Shown here: positions 7,498 to 11,054 of the stretch, in pieces
How positions within the stretch are numbered: the first letter of the stretch is position 1
How the letters are laid out: each line of letters begins with the position of its first letter
Made by a program: the position numbers and the translations under genes
Source of the DNA: Cyanobacteriota bacterium
Lineage (GTDB): Bacteria; Cyanobacteriota; Cyanobacteriia; Leptolyngbyales; Leptolyngbyaceae
Assembly (NCBI GenBank): GCA_027482985.1
Contig: JAIXVO010000728.1
Span: forward strand, 1-11,054
Length of the DNA: 11,054 bases
Direction of reading: 5' to 3'
Notes under the pieces: model-generated
The model's input: only the letters and a program-made list of their open reading frames with translations
What the model was told of the DNA's origin: nothing
The model's database searches: none

Positions 7498-8166
7498 ATG
7501 ACTCAACCCTCCGCCTTCTGGGATTTCGGACGCTTTTTGCGAACGTTGTTCTTCTTTGATGCCATTCCTGTTGTTAGCTGGTTTCAACATATGTTTTTGG
7601 GTTCTAATCCGCCACCACCGCCACCCGTTCAGGCCAATGTCATTTTTGACTTCAGCCAACAGGCTACCCCTGCCAACCAAGTTTGGGGAGCGCTGGATGA
7701 TGTCGTGATGGGAGGCGTGAGTGCCAGTGCGCTGCAATTTCAGGATGAGGGGGCACTGTTTACGGGCACCGTTTCCACGGCAAATTCGGGTGGTTTTGCG
7801 TCGGTGCGGACGCGCAACTTTGACCCAGCACTCAACTTAGCTGGGCATAGTGGCATTGAATTGCAGGTGAAAGGCGATGGGCAGCGCTACAAATTCTTGG
7901 TGCGCGATGAAGATTCCTGGGATAGCCTGGCTTATGCCTACTCGTTCGATACGGTGCCGAATCAATGGACGACGGTACGGATTCCGTTTAACTTGATGAC
8001 CCCCGTGTTTCGGGCGAAGACGGTAAATAATGGGCAACCCTTGAACTCGGCTAAAATTCGATCGCTGCAACTCATGCTCAGCAAGTTCGAGTATAACGGG
8101 ACATTAAATCCCAATTTTCAGGCAGGTGAGTTCCGCCTACAGGTCCGCGCGATCGCGATTTACTAA
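7498..8166 (+). CDS. CIA30-family protein
   Basis: The 222-residue product carries a CIA30 (complex I intermediate-associated protein 30) beta-sandwich domain at about 47-221. Supporting blocks are WGALDDVVMGGVS (63-75), SGGFASVRTR (97-106), GIELQVKGDGQRYKFLVRDE (119-138) and WTTVRIPFNLMTPVFR (157-172). The human homologue NDUFAF1 helps assemble mitochondrial complex I; the bacterial role is not established and may only reflect a carbohydrate-binding-like fold. The N-terminus (7-35, FWDFGRFLRTLFFFDAIPVVSWFQHMFLG) is hydrophobic or amphipathic and is joined to the domain by a run of six prolines (38-43), suggesting membrane association. No clear Shine-Dalgarno sequence precedes the ATG; start placement rests on the conserved-looking N-terminal helix. 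It lies 69 bp after kdpC and 57 bp before the TMEM43-type gene, on the same strand. Confidence 0.85.
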   Translation: MTQPSAFWDFGRFLRTLFFFDAIPVVSWFQHMFLGSNPPPPPPVQANVIFDFSQQATPANQVWGALDDVVMGGVSASALQFQDEGALFTGTVSTANSGGFASVRTRNFDPALNLAGHSGIELQVKGDGQRYKFLVRDEDSWDSLAYAYSFDTVPNQWTTVRIPFNLMTPVFRAKTVNNGQPLNSAKIRSLQLMLSKFEYNGTLNPNFQAGEFRLQVRAIAIY

Positions 8167-8223
8167 CTTGGCATCTCCTGAGTTTGCTGATTATCTTGGT
8201 ATTGCCGTTATGCCACCCTGCTC

Positions 8224-9408
8224 ATGCGCGACGAGTATCAAGAAATCCGAGAGGTCAGCTGGTTTGAAAAAATCGGTAGCTCCTGCTTGGGAGCGATTTT
8301 GGGTGTCCTCCTGTTTTTGGCCTCGTTTGTGCTGCTGGTGTGGAACGAGGGCAAGCTGAATGTCGCGGCGATGGCCCAGTCATCCGTGGATATCTCCGCG
8401 ATCGCAACTCCCACTGCCCAGCAAAATCAGTTCGTCTCCATCACCGACAAAATCACCACGACGACACCTCTCGGCGACGATCGCTTTTTGCTCCCCGGCC
8501 CGTATGTCGTCGTTGATCGCGTTGTGGAAATGTATGCCTGGGACGAAGAGCGCAAAACTGAACGCCAGAAACATCTCGGCGGTTCCGAAACGGAAATTAC
8601 CCGCTATACCTACCAGTCCCGCTGGACACCCAATCCGGAAAACTCCAGCGACTTTAAGTATCCCCAAAATCACCAGAATCCACCGAAAGCCATCCCCGAT
8701 CAACTGTTCAAAGTGCCGACTGCGCGTGTCGGTCGTTATACCCTGGATATGCCCAGTTTTACCCGCGTCAGTGAACGGCGATCGTCCTGCCAAGACCCTG
8801 GCTCGGTGGCGGAATGGGGCTATGGGGGCACCATCCATTTACCGCCAGGGGGAAATTTATCGCTAGGGGCACAAAATAGCCGCGTCGATGGCAAAGCCCA
8901 ACGCACTCCCAATTACATCTTTCAAGGAACGGGCACCCCGCAAACGCCCAACATCGGCGATATTCGAGTGTGCTATGGCGTGTTGCCGACCAATACAACG
9001 GTGACGGTGTTTGGGCAACTCAACCAGACGCAAATCCTGCCCTACATCGCTCGCCAAACGCCCGTTTATCGGGTCATTCCAGGCACCCGCGCAGCCGCGA
9101 TCGCTGCCCTCAAGTCAGAACATACGATCTGGACCTGGGTCTTTCGGGCCGGCGGCTTCCTGATGATGTGGTTTGGCCTCATGCTCATGGGTTCGCCCCT
9201 TAGCGCCTTCCTGGATGTCATTCCCTGGTTGGGAGATGTCGCCGAGGGCATCACTTTTATCAGCAGCTTCATCACAGCCTTTGTCCTTTCGACCGTCACC
9301 ATTCTGACCGCCATGTTGCTCCAACATCCCTTTGCCCTGCTGCTAGCGATTAGCACCACGATCGCAGCCCTCCTCTTACTCCGCCGCTGGCGACAGCGAT
9401 CAGTTTAA
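8224..9408 (+). CDS. TMEM43-family membrane protein
   Basis: The 394-residue product has one helix near the N-terminus (about 20-40, ending WNEG), a long soluble domain (41-300) and about three C-terminal helices (302-323, 342-365 and 367-387). This topology and the blocks VWNEG, YAWDEERKTERQKHLGGSE (104-122), TYQSRW (129-134), PTNTTVTVFGQL (255-266) and DVIPWLGDV (331-339) match the TMEM43/LUMA family. Human TMEM43 is an endoplasmic reticulum and inner nuclear membrane protein. The function of bacterial members is unknown. Two cysteines (189 and 250) lie in the large soluble domain and could pair if it is periplasmic. The ATG at 8224 is the only sensible start before the first helix. A long overlapping ORF in another frame (8360-8866) is a shadow. 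It converges on cysE with 94 bp between the stop codons and no clear terminator. Confidence 0.85.
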   Translation: MRDEYQEIREVSWFEKIGSSCLGAILGVLLFLASFVLLVWNEGKLNVAAMAQSSVDISAIATPTAQQNQFVSITDKITTTTPLGDDRFLLPGPYVVVDRVVEMYAWDEERKTERQKHLGGSETEITRYTYQSRWTPNPENSSDFKYPQNHQNPPKAIPDQLFKVPTARVGRYTLDMPSFTRVSERRSSCQDPGSVAEWGYGGTIHLPPGGNLSLGAQNSRVDGKAQRTPNYIFQGTGTPQTPNIGDIRVCYGVLPTNTTVTVFGQLNQTQILPYIARQTPVYRVIPGTRAAAIAALKSEHTIWTWVFRAGGFLMMWFGLMLMGSPLSAFLDVIPWLGDVAEGITFISSFITAFVLSTVTILTAMLLQHPFALLLAISTTIAALLLLRRWRQRSV

Positions 9409-9502
9409 TCGCTCAGACTCAACCAACCTATCTGTCGCAACAAATTGCTGTTAGACCGTTCATAGCCACCAGCCTAGTGAGCAGTACCGTAGCAACCTCA
9501 CG

Positions 9503-10288
9503 CTAAATTCCAGAACCATCGAGAAACTCATCAATCACGCGATCGCGCGTCCGGCAGGAGGTTTTCAGGCTGACCGCATCCCAGGCGGAAGAAAATTCTG
9601 GGTTGATATGAGTTGTCCCAGCAAACGTCGCGACGGGCACTTGAGTCTCGACGGGTGTCTGTTGAAGCGTTTGGAGTTGCTGTTCCAAATTCTCAATGCG
9701 ATCAACCAAAGCTCGAATTACTTGCGCTTCTGAGTCAGGTAACCGACCATGTTCCAGCGGGTCAACGCGCTCCCCAGAACGATGCACAATCCGACCAGGC
9801 ACGCCCACCACCGTGCAATCTGAAGGTACATCTCGCAGCACGACGGAGCCAGCCCCAATCCGCACATTGTTGCCGATCAACAAGTTACCCAGGACCTTAG
9901 CTCCAGCCCCCACGACGACATTCTCGCCCAACGTGGGGTGGCGTTTGCCGCTCTCTTTGCCAGTGCCGCCTAAAGTCACACCCTGGTAAATCAAAGCATA
10001 GTTGCCAATAATCGCTGTTTCCCCAATGACAACCCCCATGCCGTGGTCAATAAACACGCCCTTACCCATTTGCGCCCCTGGGTGAATCTCGATCCCCGTC
10101 AGAAAGCGGGCCGTATGCGAAATCAGGCGCGGGAAAAAGGGCAACCCCAAGACATAGAGCCAGTGGGCGAAGCGATGCAGCAGGAGGGCCTGCAAACCAG
10201 GGTAGCAGAACAACACCTCTAGCCAGTTACGAGCAGCCGGATCCCGTTCAAAGATGATGCGAAAGTCGGCAATGAGTGTGGATAGCAC
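9503..10288 (-). CDS. cysE: serine O-acetyltransferase (CysE)
   Basis: CysE transfers acetyl from acetyl-CoA to L-serine, giving O-acetylserine for cysteine synthesis. The 261-residue product has an N-terminal helical part (1-60), including the DP.A.....[13 protein letters not shown] pattern (16-39). A left-handed beta-helix of hexapeptide repeats follows (about 64-168): [25 protein letters not shown] with catalytic-type H82, [12 protein letters not shown] (108-118, H117) and VVGVPGR (160-166). A coiled-coil segment (189-211) and a tail of about 50 residues end in FLDGSGI. The frame stays open upstream to 10564, but the extra 92 residues have no family similarity and run through the promoter region and antisense to the next gene. 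The GTG at 10288 gives the expected N-terminus ([17 protein letters not shown]), with GAGG 12 bases upstream. The stop faces the TMEM43-type gene. Confidence 0.95.
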   Translation of the reverse strand: MLSTLIADFRIIFERDPAARNWLEVLFCYPGLQALLLHRFAHWLYVLGLPFFPRLISHTARFLTGIEIHPGAQMGKGVFIDHGMGVVIGETAIIGNYALIYQGVTLGGTGKESGKRHPTLGENVVVGAGAKVLGNLLIGNNVRIGAGSVVLRDVPSDCTVVGVPGRIVHRSGERVDPLEHGRLPDSEAQVIRALVDRIENLEQQLQTLQQTPVETQVPVATFAGTTHINPEFSSAWDAVSLKTSCRTRDRVIDEFLDGSGI

Positions 10289-10322
10289 GGCGAGTCTGCA
10301 CCTCAGTAGCAATACATTGTCT

Positions 10323-10350
10323 ATCTTAGCGTCCGACTGGCGCGACACAA
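10323..10350 (-). promoter_or_regulatory. candidate cysE promoter
   Basis: On the minus strand TTGTGT (10350-10345) is followed after 16 bp by TAAGAT (10328-10323), a four-of-six -10 match. It would place transcription about 30 nt before the GTG start. Pattern match only; the -35 match is poor. Confidence 0.25.
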
Positions 10351-10356
10351 TACACC

Positions 10357-10386
10357 CGATCGGGGAAGCACGCATTTGCCCGATCG
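10357..10386. promoter_or_regulatory. 8-bp inverted repeat between cysE and the PCP-reductase gene
   Basis: CGATCGGG (10357-10364) and CCCGATCG (10379-10386) are perfect inverted copies separated by 14 bp. They lie just upstream of the TATAAT box of the plus-strand gene, in the region where its -35 would be. This could be an operator for a dimeric regulator. CGATCG is also the core of the abundant HIP1 octamer, which raises the chance of coincidence. Confidence 0.4.
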
Positions 10387-10408
10387 CAGTCACTCGCGAT
10401 CGCTGCTT

Positions 10409-10414
10409 TATAAT
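10409..10414 (+). promoter_or_regulatory. consensus -10 box (TATAAT) for the PCP-reductase gene
   Basis: TATAAT is a perfect -10 hexamer 32 bp before the ATG at 10447. No good -35 is found at 16-18 bp spacing, so an activator or a cyanobacterial type 2 promoter is possible. Confidence 0.5.
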
Positions 10415-10446
10415 GAGGCTCGACACTTGTGGAAGGGATGGGATGA

Positions 10447-10620
10447 ATGAGTGACGCGATCGCTTGGACGGCAGAAGCCGAAGCCAAATTGAAAGAAATT
10501 CCGTTTTTTGTCCGCCCAGCGGCTCGAAAAAAGATTGAAAAATTTGCTCTGGAACTGGGCGCAACGCAAATTACCGTTGAAGTTTATGACCAGGCCAAAC
10601 AAAAGTTTGGGGAAAAGTAG
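10447..10620 (+). CDS. small PCP-reductase-domain protein (PCP_red family)
   Basis: This 57-residue protein reads [20 protein letters not shown], then [19 protein letters not shown] and a C-terminal [15 protein letters not shown]. The pattern W...A...L..IP.FVR..AR..IE..A...G...IT.E....A is that of the PCP_red domain, which also forms the C-terminal end of the light-independent protochlorophyllide reductase subunit ChlB/BchB. Stand-alone copies are common in cyanobacteria and their function is not known. GGAAGGG about ten bases upstream is a good ribosome-binding site. An overlapping ATG at 10443 opens only a three-codon frame (M-N-E-stop), so the true start is 10447. The gene is divergent from cysE and is followed after 36 bp by the protease gene, with which it may form an operon. 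Confidence 0.85.
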   Translation: MSDAIAWTAEAEAKLKEIPFFVRPAARKKIEKFALELGATQITVEVYDQAKQKFGEK

Positions 10621-10637
10621 GATCGGCATCACCGATC
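10621..10637 (+). other. short hairpin between PCP-reductase and protease genes
   Basis: GATCGG (10621-10626) pairs with CCGATC (10632-10637) around a CATCA loop, directly after the stop codon of the small gene. There is no T-run, so it is not a strong terminator. It might influence relative expression of the two genes or be a chance product of the frequent CGATCG motif. Confidence 0.35.
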
Positions 10638-10656
10638 GCAGAATGAGGTCACGCTC

Positions 10657-11054
10657 ATGGATGAACCAGTTATCAAAATGGGTGCGATTCGAGTTCTGGT
10701 TAAACTGACGAACGCGATCGATGAAGCCTTAGTCAGCCGAGGCACATTGGCTCCCCAGCATCTCAGATTTGTGGAGGCGATCGCGCTGGTGGATACTGGC
10801 GCTTTAACCCTCGTCATCCCCCCGGATCTGGTGACTCAACTGGGGCTCAGAATTCGCAGTCAGCAAGTGGCTCGTTATGCGAATGGCTATGAAGAGGCGA
10901 TCGGCGTGACCGAACCCGTCATCATTGAAGTGGCAGGGCGCAAAACCACCCTGGAAGCGTTAGTGGTGGGTGATGAAGTTTTGCTAGGGCAAGTAGTGCT
11001 TGAACTGCTTGATTTTCTCGCCGACTGCAAAAATCAACGCCTGATGCCCAATCC
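10657..11054 (+). CDS. retropepsin-like aspartic protease, 3' end outside window
   Basis: The frame runs without stop from 10657 to the end of the window (132 complete codons). It contains the aspartic-protease active-site motif LVDTGALTLVIP (D46-T47-G48 at 46-48), preceded by VKLTNAIDEALVSRG (15-29). It continues with LGLRIR (62-67), YANGYEEAIGVTEPVIIEV (74-92) and a second conserved block VVGDEVLLGQVVLELLDFLADC (103-124). A single DTG motif means that it would act as a homodimer, like retroviral proteases. Proteins of this clan AA family are frequent in cyanobacteria; their substrates are mostly unknown. GAGG at 10645-10648 is placed well for the ATG at 10657; a second in-frame ATG at 10678 lacks such a site. 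The family normally ends soon after the NQRLMPNP block, so only a short C-terminal piece is probably missing. Confidence 0.85.
   Translation, partial: MDEPVIKMGAIRVLVKLTNAIDEALVSRGTLAPQHLRFVEAIALVDTGALTLVIPPDLVTQLGLRIRSQQVARYANGYEEAIGVTEPVIIEVAGRKTTLEALVVGDEVLLGQVVLELLDFLADCKNQRLMPN

Larger units (their letters stand above)
193..10784. repeat. dispersed HIP1 octamers (GCGATCGC)
   Basis: Exact GCGATCGC was counted by eye about 26 times, for example at 193-200, 423-430, 815-822, 2582-2589, 3063-3070, 4216-4223, 6685-6692, 8398-8405, 9097-9104, 10396-10403 and 10777-10784. They lie in both coding and intergenic DNA. Equal base use predicts about 0.2 in this length. Such HIP1 enrichment is a hallmark of many cyanobacterial genomes. 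Its presence across all genes here argues against recent import of any one segment. Confidence 0.9.

Noticed and set aside
8360..8866. 168-codon open frame overlapping the TMEM43-type gene in another frame, and a 152-codon antisense frame at 8380-8838
   Set aside because: Both are low-complexity translations inside a well-supported gene, with no motif and no ribosome-binding site argument.
9409..9502. Bidirectional terminator between the TMEM43-type gene and cysE
   Set aside because: Only a weak five-base GTGAG/CTCAC pairing with a long loop is visible, and no T-run; not enough to annotate.
10289..10564. 92-codon N-terminal extension of cysE
   Set aside because: The extension shows no CysE-like sequence, crosses the putative promoter region and overlaps the PCP-reductase gene antisense. 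The GTG at 10288 gives a family-typical N-terminus.
193..10784. HIP1 octamers as a CRISPR-like or mobile array
   Set aside because: They are scattered singly at irregular distances through coding DNA, with no spacer periodicity; this is normal cyanobacterial genome composition.

Overview
The window looks like chromosomal DNA from a cyanobacterium. The octamer GCGATCGC (HIP1) occurs about 26 times in 11 kb, where chance predicts well under one. The gene content fits this: a Kdp operon with a small gene between kdpB and kdpC, a stand-alone PCP-reductase domain protein, a CIA30 protein and a retropepsin-like protease of the type common in cyanobacteria. No phage, transposase, CRISPR, tRNA or rRNA signal was seen. 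I cannot name the genus from this sequence.

Layout. Positions 1-351 (+) hold the 3' part of rsmD, the 16S rRNA guanine-N2 methyltransferase. Facing it on the minus strand is a two-component pair: a membrane histidine kinase (2131-1082) followed by a NarL/LuxR-type response regulator (1040-348). rsmD and the regulator gene end in one shared palindromic TTAA. A 289-bp intergenic region (2132-2420) separates the kinase from the divergent kdp operon. It carries a 15-bp hairpin, a perfect 9-bp tandem duplication and a 7-bp direct repeat spaced 21 bp.

The kdp operon (+) is kdpA (2421-4166), kdpB (4178-6325), a 207-bp spacer with two adjacent hairpins, a two-helix KdpF-domain gene (6533-6781, in the position called kdpG in Anabaena) and kdpC (6781-7428). 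Together they encode the high-affinity K+-transporting P-type ATPase. No kdpD or kdpE lies in the window, so the adjacent kinase/regulator pair is the obvious local candidate controller; this is inference from position only. Downstream on the same strand are a CIA30-family protein (7498-8166) and a TMEM43-family membrane protein (8224-9408), both of unknown role here.

Convergent to these is cysE (10288-9503, minus), serine O-acetyltransferase for cysteine synthesis. It has a long C-terminal tail ending in Gly-Ile, as needed for docking to cysteine synthase. Divergent from cysE are a 57-residue PCP-reductase-domain protein (10447-10620) and a retropepsin-like aspartic protease (10657 to the window end, lacking only its last part). 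The cysE/PCP-reductase intergenic region holds an 8-bp inverted repeat and a consensus TATAAT box.

Most of the window is recognisable. The points most worth following up are the regulatory architecture between the kinase and kdpA, the hairpin-bearing gap inside the kdp operon, the CIA30-TMEM43 pair and the CysE tail. I found no convincing evidence of an entirely new system.
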